Assembly (NCBI RefSeq): GCF_000381985.1
Contig: NZ_KB907338.1
Location: 1-64,000, forward strand
Direction: 5' to 3'
Source of the DNA: Novispirillum itersonii subsp. itersonii ATCC 12639
Lineage (GTDB): Bacteria > Pseudomonadota > Alphaproteobacteria > Rhodospirillales > Rhodospirillaceae
DNA length: 64,000 bases
The notes beneath the pieces are model-generated. The model ran no database searches and had not been told where the DNA came from. It worked only from the letters and a program-made list of their open reading frames with translations. A program made the position numbers and the translations under genes. Positions 52,484 through 60,220 of the stretch are shown here, piece after piece (positions within the stretch are counted from its first letter, which is position 1; each line of letters starts with the position of its first letter).

Positions 52484-53682
52484 CGGTGACAGTGCCGTTC
52501 CGCCCGCTGGATGTGGCGGCGCTGCGGGCGGAAACCCCCGGCACCGCCGGGCTGATCCATTTTAACAATGCCAGCTGCACCCTGCCGCCCCGGCAGGTGC
52601 TGGCGGCGGTGCGGGCCCACCACGACCGCGAGGCGCTGGATGGCCCGTCAGAGGCCGGTGTGGCGGCGGCGGAGGCGGTGCAGGACACCCGCCGCGCGGC
52701 AGCCACCCTGCTGAATGCCGATGTTGACGAAATCGCCCTGGGCACCGGCGGGTCGCAGCTGTGGGGCATGGCCTTTGCCTCTCTGCCGCCGCTGCGGGCC
52801 GGGGACCGGGTGCTGGTCGGGCGGCACGAATGGGGCGGCAACCTGTCGGTGCTGCACCGGGTGGCGGCCCGCACCGGGGCGGTGATCGAGGTGATCCCCT
52901 GTGACAGCAGCGGCGCGGTGTCGCCCGATGCGCTGGCGGCAATGCTGGATGACCGGGTGAAGCTGGTGTCGCTGACGTGGTGCCCGGCCACCAACGGGGT
53001 GGTCAACCCGGCGGCGGCGATCGGGCGGATCACCCGTGCCGCCGGGGTGCCGTATTTTATTGATGCCGGGCAGGCGCTGGGCCAGATGCCGGTGGATGTG
53101 CGGGCCCTGCACTGTGACATGCTGAAGGGGGCGGGGCGCAAGGCCCTGCGCGGCCCGCGCGGGACGGCGGTGATGTATGTGCGGCGCGGCTTTCTGGATC
53201 AGCTTGACCCGCCCTATGTCGATGTGCAGGCCGCACCGTGGCAGAACGGCCTGCCGCGCCTGCGCGCCGATGCCCGCCGGTTTGAGATGTCAGAGGCGGC
53301 GGTGGCCCTGCAACTGGGGCTGGGGGAAGGGATCCGGCTGGCGCTGTCGCTGGGGCTTCCGGCGATCCGGGCGCGGATCACTGCGCTGGCGGAGCAGATC
53401 CGGGCGGATCTGGCGGCCCTGCCGGGGGTGCGGGTGCATGACGCGGGGACCGAGCGCTCCGGTCTGGTCGCCTTTACCGTCGCCGGGCACAGTGCCGGGG
53501 CGGTGCGTGATGCGCTGGCGGCGGACCGCATCACCGTCGGGGCGATTGCCGCCGCCTATGCCCCGCTGGACATGGCGGCCCGGGGCCTGCCGGAGGTGGT
53601 GCGCGCCTCGGTCAGCGTGCTGACGACGGAAGAGGAGTGTGAGGCGCTGGTGCGGGCCGTTGCGGCGGTGGCCCGGGGCTGA
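52480..53682 (+). CDS. Class V aminotransferase-fold PLP enzyme
   Basis: 400 residues of the cysteine-desulfurase / isopenicillin-epimerase-like fold. LIHFNNASCTLPPRQV at the N-terminus, ALGTGGSQLWGMAF, WCPATNGVVNPAAAI, YFIDAGQALGQMPVD and the presumed PLP lysine in DMLKGAGRKALRGPRGTAVMYV are the landmarks. Coupled to RidA by a 4-bp overlap. The substrate is unknown; a desulfurase, lyase or epimerase role is equally possible. It is followed by the NHLP peptide gene 115 bp on, so a link to that peptide cannot be excluded. Confidence 0.9.
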   Translation: MTVTVPFRPLDVAALRAETPGTAGLIHFNNASCTLPPRQVLAAVRAHHDREALDGPSEAGVAAAEAVQDTRRAAATLLNADVDEIALGTGGSQLWGMAFASLPPLRAGDRVLVGRHEWGGNLSVLHRVAARTGAVIEVIPCDSSGAVSPDALAAMLDDRVKLVSLTWCPATNGVVNPAAAIGRITRAAGVPYFIDAGQALGQMPVDVRALHCDMLKGAGRKALRGPRGTAVMYVRRGFLDQLDPPYVDVQAAPWQNGLPRLRADARRFEMSEAAVALQLGLGEGIRLALSLGLPAIRARITALAEQIRADLAALPGVRVHDAGTERSGLVAFTVAGHSAGAVRDALAADRITVGAIAAAYAPLDMAARGLPEVVRASVSVLTTEEECEALVRAVAAVARG

Positions 53683-53797
53683 CCTCAACCCCCGTTGAGG
53701 TGTGATGGTCATCGCACCCCGGCGGGGGGCGGGGGCTGGTATAGTCGGCGTCAGAAAAGCGTGGCATCCTTGTCACCCTATCCCGCAGGAGAGTCCG

Positions 53798-54130
53798 ATG
53801 ACCGCCGTTCTTGACGCCGCCCTTGATGAGCGTTTTGCCCAGTACCGTGCCATTGTGCTGAAGGCCCAGACCGATCCGGTGTTCCGGGCGGCGCTGCTGG
53901 CCGACCCCAGGGCCGCCCTGAAGGATGCCTTTGAGATTGATCTGCCCGCCGGGGTTTCGGTCTCGGTGGTTGAGGAAACCGCGCAGTCTCTGACGCTGGT
54001 GCTGCCGCAGGCCCCGGTTTCCACCGCCGACAATGACGATGTGCTGTCTGATGACGAGCTGGAGATGGTGGCGGCGGGCATGATGATTCCGCCGACCATC
54101 AAGTCGGGCAGCCGGAAGCCCTTTACTTGA
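53798..54130 (+). CDS. NHLP-family RiPP precursor (candidate selidamide-type)
   Basis: A 110-residue peptide with a long nitrile-hydratase-like leader (VFRAALLADPRAALKDAFEI, DLPAGVSVSVVEETAQSLTL) and the end motif LSDDELEMVAAG at 83-94. The predicted core is MMIPPTIKSGSRKPFT, with Lys at 102 and 107. AGGAG stands seven bases before the ATG. Its stop overlaps the start of a GNAT gene. NHLP precursors paired with GNAT maturases are known to give selidamides, in which Lys or Orn side chains carry a fatty acyl group. This assignment rests on gene order and family. Confidence 0.87.
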   Translation: MTAVLDAALDERFAQYRAIVLKAQTDPVFRAALLADPRAALKDAFEIDLPAGVSVSVVEETAQSLTLVLPQAPVSTADNDDVLSDDELEMVAAGMMIPPTIKSGSRKPFT

Positions 54131-55065
54131 TCCTGCCCGCGCTGACCGTTGTGCCGCTGCCGCTCCCCCCGGATGGGGTGGGGCGGCTTCTGGCTTTTCA
54201 GGGGCTGACCTATCCTCGCTTTCAGGCGCTGCTGACGCAGTCTGATCCTGACGTGACCGGCTGCGCCGTCTGCGCGTGGCAGGATGGTCAGCCCGCCGGG
54301 CTGGCGCTGGTGGTGTGGCAGGACGGTCAGGCCCGGCTGCTGTCGGTGATGGTGCCCGCCCGCCTGCGGCGGCAGGGCCTTGGCCGGGCGCTGCTGACGG
54401 CGGCGGCGGATCAGGCCCGCGCCGCCGGGGCCGCCACCCTGACCGCCCAGCACAACAGCCGCCTGAAAACGCTGGCTGCCTATAGCGCCTGTCTGGATGC
54501 CTGCGGCTGGCCCCCGGTGGAGCTGATGCTGGTGCGCGAACAGGCCCCGGCGCGCTGGGCCTATGACGCGGCACAGACCTATGCCCGCCACCATGCCCGG
54601 CTGGTGCGCCGGGGCTATGCGGTCACCGGCTGGGATGCGGCGGCAGAGGGGGATCTGGCGCAGGCCCGCGCCCTGATGCCGCAGGCCCTTGCCCCGGACG
54701 GTGCGGTGTTTGACCCCTTTACCACAGCGGAGCAGGACGACCCGGCCCTGTCGGTGCTGCTGTACCGGGGGCCGGATGTCTGCGGCTGGGTCAAGGCCCG
54801 GTGGGAGCCCGCGCCGGACGGGCAGCCGCCGACGGTGGTGTATTATCATACCGGCTGGGTCCGGCCGGATCTGGCCCGGCAGGGCTGGCTGGTGATGGCC
54901 ATGATTGACGTGTCCCGCCGTCAGGCTGATCTGGCCGGGCCGGACACCGTCACCGCCTATGGCACCCACGGGGCCAATCTGGCGATGCAGGGGATTTTGT
55001 CTGACCGCTTCGGGGCCTTTGCCGAGCGGATCGACCGCCTGTACCGGCGGACCCTGCCGCTGTAG
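54127..55065 (+). CDS. GNAT acyltransferase paired with NHLP precursor
   Basis: A 312-residue protein with two GNAT-like halves. The N-terminal half has the acyl-CoA loop RRQGLGRALL at 81-90; the C-terminal half carries YYHTGWVRPDLARQGWLVMAMIDVSRRQADL, a motif shared with the paralogue at 58452-59513. It starts at TTG 54127, overlapping the precursor stop by four bases, so tight co-expression is expected. As in selidamide clusters it may N-acylate core lysines using a fatty acyl donor. A general acetyltransferase is the alternative. Confidence 0.85.
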   Translation: MILPALTVVPLPLPPDGVGRLLAFQGLTYPRFQALLTQSDPDVTGCAVCAWQDGQPAGLALVVWQDGQARLLSVMVPARLRRQGLGRALLTAAADQARAAGAATLTAQHNSRLKTLAAYSACLDACGWPPVELMLVREQAPARWAYDAAQTYARHHARLVRRGYAVTGWDAAAEGDLAQARALMPQALAPDGAVFDPFTTAEQDDPALSVLLYRGPDVCGWVKARWEPAPDGQPPTVVYYHTGWVRPDLARQGWLVMAMIDVSRRQADLAGPDTVTAYGTHGANLAMQGILSDRFGAFAERIDRLYRRTLPL

Positions 55066-55182
55066 CGCGGGGCAAATGGTCTGGTCCGGTGTCGGGAATT
55101 GGCGGGGCTCAATCCGGCCAATCCGGCTACTGTCGGCGCGCTGCGGCGGGCTGTCCGCCGCGCTGACAGAGGAGACCGCCCG

Positions 55183-55698
55183 ATGGCTGCCCTGATTTCG
55201 CCTGATCCTGTTTCTACTGATCCTGTCTCTGCTGATCCTGTTATGCCCGAATCCGGTGCGGTTGAGATCCGCGCTCTGGCCCCGGCGGATGCGGCGGTCT
55301 GGCGGGATCTGTACCGCGCCTATGCCGCCTTTTATGCCGTGCCGATGACCGATGACATTCTGGGCCGCACCTGGGGCTGGCTGCACGATACCGCGCACCC
55401 GCTGTCGGGTCTGGTGGCGGTCAGCGGCGGGCGGGTGGTCGGCTTTGCCCATTACTGGCCGCAGCCGAGGCCCCTGCTGGGGCGGGATGCCGGGTTTCTG
55501 GATGACCTGTTTGTCGACCCGTCGGTACGGGGGCAGGGGGTCGGGCGGCGGCTGATCGCCGCGCTGGCAGACATTGGCCGGGCGCAGGGCTGGCCGCTGC
55601 TGAGCTGGGTGACGGCGCAGGATAACGCCACCGCCCGCCGCCTGTATGACGATGTCGCACAGGCGGCCCGCTGGGTGACTTACGAAAAGCCCCTCTGA
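55183..55698 (+). CDS. GNAT family N-acetyltransferase
   Basis: A 171-residue single-domain GNAT (IRALAPADAAVWRDLYRAY, GFLDDLFVDPSVRGQGVGRRLI with the acetyl-CoA loop, ARRLYDDVAQAARWVTYEK at the end). The N-terminal tail is encoded by three 15-bp tandem repeats (DPVST, DPVSA, DPVMP). GAGGAG lies eight bases upstream of the ATG. It follows the double-GNAT gene by 117 bp on the same strand. Its substrate is unknown. Confidence 0.92.
   Translation: MAALISPDPVSTDPVSADPVMPESGAVEIRALAPADAAVWRDLYRAYAAFYAVPMTDDILGRTWGWLHDTAHPLSGLVAVSGGRVVGFAHYWPQPRPLLGRDAGFLDDLFVDPSVRGQGVGRRLIAALADIGRAQGWPLLSWVTAQDNATARRLYDDVAQAARWVTYEKPL
55202..55246. repeat. Three 15-bp in-frame tandem repeats in GNAT gene
   Basis: CTGATCCTG recurs at 55202, 55217 and 55232 with a 15-base period, encoding a DPVxx repeat before the folded domain. 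Length changes here would keep the frame. Confidence 0.85.
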
Positions 55699-55733
55699 TC
55701 CCTCTGACCCCCTCTGATCCCTCTGGCCCGGCC

Positions 55734-56309
55734 TTACCGGCCTGCCGCCGCCAGCACCGCGGCGTCGGTGGTGGTGACGGTGCAGAACTCAAACCCCAGG
55801 GTGGCGACGTGGGCGGCCTGTATCTGCTCCGCCGGGATGGTGCCGCCGTGCCCGTCGGGCAGGTCGAAGCAGTCGCAGGCATCGGCCACCAGCGTCATCC
55901 GCCAGCCCAGATTGTTGCCGGTGCGCACGGTGGTGGAAACGCACATGTCGGTGGAAATGCCGAACACCACCACCTGCGTCGCCCCCAGCCGCTTCAGCCG
56001 CAGGTCAAGGTCGGTGTTCAGAAAGGCGGAATTGACCGACTTGCCGACCACCGCCTCGCCGGGCAGGGGCTGAAAGCCGGGGCGGAAGGCATGCCCCGGC
56101 TGGCCGGGTCGCAGGGTTGATCCCGGCTCGGAAGAGTCGTGGCGGATGTGGATCACCGGCCCGCCTGCCCGCCGCCATGTTGCCAGCAGCGCCTGCCCGT
56201 TGGCATCGGCGGCGTGGTTCCAGCGGCGCGGCCAGCCGGGGCCGTCAAAGGCCTGCTGCATGTCAACCGGCAGCAGCACGGTGGTCTTGAGATCAAACGA
56301 CAGCATCAT
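55734..56309 (-). CDS. Isochorismatase-family cysteine hydrolase
   Basis: A 191-residue hydrolase with the catalytic triad in place: Asp in LLPVDMQQAF, Lys in VVGKSVNSAF and Cys in GISTDMCVSTTVR. Family members hydrolyse amides or isochorismate (nicotinamidase-like, ureidoacrylate and others); the substrate here is undecided. AGGA lies seven bases before the paired ATGs (56309, 56306). It is divergent from an Lrp-type gene across a 14-bp repeat array. Confidence 0.93.
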   Translation of the reverse strand: MMLSFDLKTTVLLPVDMQQAFDGPGWPRRWNHAADANGQALLATWRRAGGPVIHIRHDSSEPGSTLRPGQPGHAFRPGFQPLPGEAVVGKSVNSAFLNTDLDLRLKRLGATQVVVFGISTDMCVSTTVRTGNNLGWRMTLVADACDCFDLPDGHGGTIPAEQIQAAHVATLGFEFCTVTTTDAAVLAAAGR

Positions 56310-56323
56310 CGGTGCATCCTGTG

Positions 56324-56379
56324 GAAGAGATCTGTTTGAAGAGGTCTGTTTGAAGAGGCCTGTTTGAAGAGATCTGTTC
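56324..56379. repeat. Four 14-bp tandem repeats in divergent promoter region
   Basis: GAAGAGATCTGTTT (56324), GAAGAGGTCTGTTT (56338), GAAGAGGCCTGTTT (56352) and GAAGAGATCTGTTC (56366) follow head to tail. They lie just upstream of the isochorismatase-family start codon and 95 bp before the Lrp-type gene. They could be regulator sites or replication-slippage products. Confidence 0.95.
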
Positions 56380-56473
56380 TGGGGAGGGGACAGGCGCTAT
56401 CCTGCCGCCGCACCGCGCCGGTTTCACCCGGCAAGACGCCGGACAGACCGGCATTCCGCCGGGGGCCGAGGGC

Positions 56474-56914
56474 ATGACACAGACACCGCCGCTGGATGAC
56501 AAAGACCGTATTCTGCTGGCGGCCCTGCGCCGCGATGCCCGCCGCCCGCTGGTGGCGCTGGCGCGGGATATCGGCCTGTCGCGCAGCGCGACGCAGGACC
56601 GTCTGGCCCGCCTGCTGAAAAGCGGGGTGATCCGGGGGTTTACCACCGTCGAGGCTGCCGCGCCGGAAGCCCGGGCCTGCGCCCATCTGCTGGTGCGTCA
56701 CCAGCCCGGCCACAGCTGCGCCCCGCTGCTGCCGCACCTGCGGCGGCTGCCGGCGGTGGTGGCGATTCATGCCGTTGCCGGGGCCACGGATATGATGCTG
56801 CGGGTCGAAGCCGCCAGCGTGGCAGAGATCGAGGAAACCCGCGCCGCCGTCTTTGCCCTGCCCGGCATTGCCGAAATCACCACCCTGATCGTGCTGGACC
56901 GCTATCTGGGGTAA
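56474..56914 (+). CDS. Lrp/AsnC-family regulator
   Basis: 146 residues: an N-terminal HTH (LDDKDRILLAALRRDARRPL, LARDIGLSRSATQDRLARLLKSGVI) and a RAM ligand-binding domain (VVAIHAVAGATDMMLRVEAAS). Lrp-type proteins bind amino acids and regulate neighbouring genes; the divergent isochorismatase-family gene is the obvious candidate target. It converges with the AraC-type gene, three bp apart. Confidence 0.94.
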   Translation: MTQTPPLDDKDRILLAALRRDARRPLVALARDIGLSRSATQDRLARLLKSGVIRGFTTVEAAAPEARACAHLLVRHQPGHSCAPLLPHLRRLPAVVAIHAVAGATDMMLRVEAASVAEIEETRAAVFALPGIAEITTLIVLDRYLG

Positions 56915-56917
56915 GCG

Positions 56918-57805
56918 TCAGGACCGGACCGTCCGGAGCGGGGCCGGGGCCGGAGCGGCCCTGTCAGGCAGCGCCCGCCACGCCGCCGGGGTCAGGCCGG
57001 TTTCCCGCTTGAACGCGCGCTGAAAAGCCGCGTCGGAGGCATAGCCGACCGCCTCGCCGATGGCGGCCACCGAATCCGCCGTGGCGTGCAGCAGCCGGGC
57101 GGCGGCGGCCATGCGGGACCGGGTGACGAAATCCGCCGGGGTCAGGCCCGCCGCCGCCGTAAAAGCCCGGATCAGGGCCGAGCGCGACAGCGCCGCCCGG
57201 TCGGCCAGCCGGTCCAGCGTCCAGTCTGCCGCCGGGTCGTCCAGCACCGCCAGCGCCACCCCGCACAGCCGGGCATCGGCGGTCAGGCGCGGCAGGCCGG
57301 GCGGCGGGTCCGGCAGGCGGGTGGCCTGCCGCAGACTGAGGCCGAACAGCGCCGCCGACAGGTGGCCCAGCACGGCGGCTGACCCGGCCTGTGGGGCGGG
57401 GCTGTCCGCCTCTTGCCGCATCAGGGCCAGCAGGCCGTGCAGGGCGCTGCTGTCTTCCGCCCGCACCACCAGCAGGCCGGGCAGCAGGGCCCGCACCAGC
57501 CGCCACGCCGGGGCTGACAGAAACACCGTGCCGCACAGCAGCCGGGCCCGGCCCTCTCCGCTGCCGGGGTCACTCAGGCGGTGCGGCAGCCCGCCGGGCA
57601 GCAGCAGGATATCACCGGCCCCAAGCCGCTGTGGCGGCAGTCCGTCGCCCTGCACCAGCACCGATCCGGCGGTGATCAGATGGAACGGCACCCCCTGCCG
57701 GGGGCCGGGGCCGTGATCCAGCCGCCACGGGGCCAGCAGGTCACAGCGTACCTCCAGTGTGCCGGTGACCGGACCCAGCGTCAGCAGATGATCGAGAATA
57801 TCCAG
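56918..57805 (-). CDS. AraC-family regulator with cupin domain, probable CTG start
   Basis: 295 residues if started at CTG 57805. The reading frame from there (LDILDHLLTLGPVTG, then LEVRCDLLAPWRLDHG) supplies the beginning of the AraC-type cupin domain, which is missing if the next start, GTG 57691, is used (257 residues). AGGAGG lies six bases upstream of the CTG. The C-terminal HTH (LADRAALSRSALIRAFTAAA, IGEAVGYASDAAFQRAFKRE) is complete. It is divergent from an AhpD-like gene and probably regulates it. Confidence 0.88.
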   Translation of the reverse strand: MDILDHLLTLGPVTGTLEVRCDLLAPWRLDHGPGPRQGVPFHLITAGSVLVQGDGLPPQRLGAGDILLLPGGLPHRLSDPGSGEGRARLLCGTVFLSAPAWRLVRALLPGLLVVRAEDSSALHGLLALMRQEADSPAPQAGSAAVLGHLSAALFGLSLRQATRLPDPPPGLPRLTADARLCGVALAVLDDPAADWTLDRLADRAALSRSALIRAFTAAAGLTPADFVTRSRMAAAARLLHATADSVAAIGEAVGYASDAAFQRAFKRETGLTPAAWRALPDRAAPAPAPLRTVRS

Positions 57806-57811
57806 CGGGGG

Positions 57812-57817
57812 CCTCCT
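57812..57817 (-). promoter_or_regulatory. AGGAGG ribosome site deciding a CTG start
   Basis: On the minus strand, AGGAGG is followed by CCCCCG and then CTG GAT ATT. No ATG, GTG or TTG in frame lies near this perfect site, and the codons just after it match the expected beginning of the cupin domain. Confidence 0.7.
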
Positions 57818-57958
57818 GTGGGCGGTGGGCTGACACGATCGGGCATGAAAGCGGTCCGGGCGGGCATTCAGGCCGGGGGGCGGGTGGCCTAGGGTGTCTT
57901 CCGGTGCCGCGCGATGCCGTGGCTGACCGCCTCAGTCTTCTTTCAGGAGTACTCTATC

Positions 57959-58498
57959 ATGTCCCGTCTTCCCAGCCTTGCCGCCGATGCCGTTCCGGCC
58001 GAGGCCCTGACCCTGTTCGCCCAGATCCGCAAGGCCGCCGGGATGCTGCCCAATGCCTATGCGGTGATCGGCGGCCACAGCCCGGCGGCGCTGGCGCTGC
58101 TGCTGTCCGGGGATGCCGCCCTGAGCAAAGGCACGCTGTCGCGGGCCGATATCGAAGCGGTGCGGCTGGCGGTCAGCGCCCTGAACGGCTGCGATTACTG
58201 CGTCGCGGCCCACGCGCTGATCGGCGAAAAAAGCGGCCTGAGCCGCGAGGCCACCCGCGCCCTGCGGGCCGGGCGGGCCCAGACCGGCGACAGCCGCCGC
58301 GATGCGCTGGTGCAGTTTGCCCTGACCGTGGCAGGCACCCGGGGCACGGTGCCGGAGGCGGCGGTGCAGGCGGTGATTCAGGCCGGGGTCACTCCGGCGC
58401 AGGTGATTGAGACCCTGCTGGTGATTGCGCTGATCACCATGACCAATCTGGTCAACCGGGTGAATGACACGGCGGTGGATTTCCCCCTGCCGCAGTAA
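57959..58498 (+). CDS. Carboxymuconolactone decarboxylase / AhpD-family protein
   Basis: A 179-residue helical protein with the redox motif in ALNGCDYCVAAHALIG (CxxC plus His), as in AhpD-like peroxidase partners. The surrounding AGMLPNAYAVIGGHSPAALAL and AVIQAGVTPAQVIETLLVIAL segments fit the family. AGGAG lies nine bases before the ATG. Its 3' end overlaps the convergent GNAT paralogue by 47 bp. The divergent AraC gene may control it. Confidence 0.92.
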   Translation: MSRLPSLAADAVPAEALTLFAQIRKAAGMLPNAYAVIGGHSPAALALLLSGDAALSKGTLSRADIEAVRLAVSALNGCDYCVAAHALIGEKSGLSREATRALRAGRAQTGDSRRDALVQFALTVAGTRGTVPEAAVQAVIQAGVTPAQVIETLLVIALITMTNLVNRVNDTAVDFPLPQ

Positions 58499-59513
58499 GA
58501 CCGGGCGGGGGCTCCGTTCCGGCGGCTGGCAGGGGCAGGGTACGCCGCATCAGGCGGTCGATCCGCTCTGCCAGTGCGCCGAAGCGGTTGAACAGAATCG
58601 CCTGCATCGGCAGGTTGGCGGCATCGGTGGAAAAGCCGGTCAGGCTGTCATCGCCGTACAGGTCAGCCTGCCGGGCGGACAGGTCAATCATCGCCACCGC
58701 CAGCCAGCCCTGCCGCGCCACGTCCGGCAGCACCCAGCCGCTGTGATAAAAGGCCTGCGTCTGTGCCGCATCCTGCCAGTGGGCCTTGGCCCAGCCGACC
58801 ACCGCGCCGTGCCGCCGCAGCACCGCCGACAGGTCGGGGGCATCGCGGTCATGCTGCAACATCGGGTCGTAGCCATCGGGCACCGCCCCGCTGGCGACAA
58901 GGGCCCTGATCCCGGCCAGATCAGCGGCGGTCAGCTCCGGCCACGGGGTCAGGGCATAGCCCCGGCGGCCCAGTGCCGCCCGGTGGCGGGCAAAGGTCTG
59001 CCCCGCCGTGCGGGCCCAGCCCGCCCGGCCATAGCCGCGCACCTGCATCAGCGCGGCCTGTGGCCAGCCGTTGGCCTCCATAAAGGCATCATAGGCCCCG
59101 ATTCCCGCCGCTGCCGTGCTGTGCTGGGCGGTCAGGGCAGGGCACCCCTGCGCCGCCGCCTGCCGGGTTGCCGCCGCCAGCAGGGCAGAGCCGATGCCCC
59201 GCCGCCGCCACGCCGGGGCCACCATCACCGACAGCAGCCGCCCCGGCAGGCCGGGGGGCAGATGCAGCAGCGCCAGCCCGGCGGCATCGCCACCGGGGCC
59301 GGTGGCGCAGACCGCCCGCAACGTCGCCTGTTCTGGCTGTTCCGGCTGTTGTTCCGGCTGTTCCGGTGCTTCCGGCCCGGCCCCCTGCGGATCGTCCAGC
59401 CAGTGCCGCCAGCGCGGATAGGTCAGGGGCGCATGGGCGGGCAGGGCGGCAGGCAGGGCATGGACGGACAGCACACAGCCGTCAGCGACAGGGCAGGACG
59501 CAGGCATCAGCAC
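58452..59513 (-). CDS. Double-GNAT acyltransferase, paralogue of the NHLP-linked enzyme
   Basis: About 353 residues. The acyl-CoA loop is RRRGIGSALL, and FYHSGWVLPDVARQGWLAVAMIDLSARQADL closely matches the enzyme at 54127-55065; so do the LTAQHS and FARHRAALGRRGYAL segments. The N-terminal part has a Gln/Pro/Glu repeat (PEQPEQQPEQPEQ). GTG at 59513 has AAAGGA six bases upstream; ATG 59507 is possible. No peptide gene adjoins it, so it may act on the same NHLP precursor 4 kb away or on another. Confidence 0.85.
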   Translation of the reverse strand: MLMPASCPVADGCVLSVHALPAALPAHAPLTYPRWRHWLDDPQGAGPEAPEQPEQQPEQPEQATLRAVCATGPGGDAAGLALLHLPPGLPGRLLSVMVAPAWRRRGIGSALLAAATRQAAAQGCPALTAQHSTAAAGIGAYDAFMEANGWPQAALMQVRGYGRAGWARTAGQTFARHRAALGRRGYALTPWPELTAADLAGIRALVASGAVPDGYDPMLQHDRDAPDLSAVLRRHGAVVGWAKAHWQDAAQTQAFYHSGWVLPDVARQGWLAVAMIDLSARQADLYGDDSLTGFSTDAANLPMQAILFNRFGALAERIDRLMRRTLPLPAAGTEPPPGLTAAGGNPPPCHSPG

Positions 59514-59572
59514 GGGCTTTCCTTTCCGGCGGGGGCGCGTAACAGACAGGCCCCGTGACAGCACAGGAAAAA

Positions 59573-59601
59573 CCCCCCGTGGCAGAATAGACCACGGGGG
59601 G
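59573..59601 (-). terminator. Terminator of the NDUFA12-MCE-DUF2155 gene block
   Basis: A perfect 10-bp stem (CCCCCCGTGG / CCACGGGGGG) with a 9-nt loop, followed on the minus strand by TTTTT. It lies about 90 bp after the stop of the DUF2155 gene. Confidence 0.9.
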
Positions 59602-59692
59602 CGTCAGGGCAGGGGCGGGGGCACAACCTTCAACCGGGATTGATCGCCAGTTGCGTTCTGCCAGTTGCGCGCTGCCGGATCAGGGCTTTGGG

Positions 59693-60220
59693 TCAGCCGT
59701 TGGGGCCGGGGCTGGCCGGTTTGCCCGCCGGGGCAGGGGTTGGGGTGCCGGGGTGGGCGGGGTCCGGCTGGGCCGGGGCGGATGACGGGGCCGGGCCACC
59801 TTTGGCGGTGACGTCCTTGCAGTCGAGCATCCACAGGTCATAGACCGGGTGTTCCAGCGCCGACAGCGCCGGGCTGGAGGCAAACAGCCACCCCCGGAAC
59901 ACCTCTTCGGTCGGCTGTCCGGCCTTGGTTTCCCACACATCGACATAGGCCGCGCTTTCCGGCGGCTCTTCCGGCGGGGTCTGCTGGCAGGCCCGCACGA
60001 TGATTTGCAGGGTCTGGATGGTGACGGTCTGGTTGACCGGCACTTCCACCGTCTGCACCCGGGCGGCGCCCTTGTCCAGCCAGCGCAGCACGGCGGTGTT
60101 GCGCGACAGCGTTTCCCCGGCGGCGGCGGGGCCGATAAGGGTCGCGGTGCCAAGGGTTGCGCCCAGCCCGGCGGCCAGCAGGGCCCGGCGCATCAGAACG
60201 GGCAGGCGGGCCGCCATCAC
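59693..60220 (-). CDS. DUF2155 family secreted protein
   Basis: 175 residues: a signal peptide (RRALLAAGLGATLGTATLIGPAAA), then the DUF2155 core (AVLRWLDKGAARVQTVEVPV, CQQTPPEEPPESAAYVDVWE, RGWLFASSPALSALEHPVYDLWMLDC), and a Pro/Ala-rich tail. The conserved WLDK, RGW and YDLW elements are present. Function is unknown; in alphaproteobacteria it regularly accompanies MCE and NDUFA12 genes, which suggests an envelope role. Its ATG overlaps the stop of mlaD. Confidence 0.92.
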   Translation of the reverse strand: MMAARLPVLMRRALLAAGLGATLGTATLIGPAAAGETLSRNTAVLRWLDKGAARVQTVEVPVNQTVTIQTLQIIVRACQQTPPEEPPESAAYVDVWETKAGQPTEEVFRGWLFASSPALSALEHPVYDLWMLDCKDVTAKGGPAPSSAPAQPDPAHPGTPTPAPAGKPASPGPNG

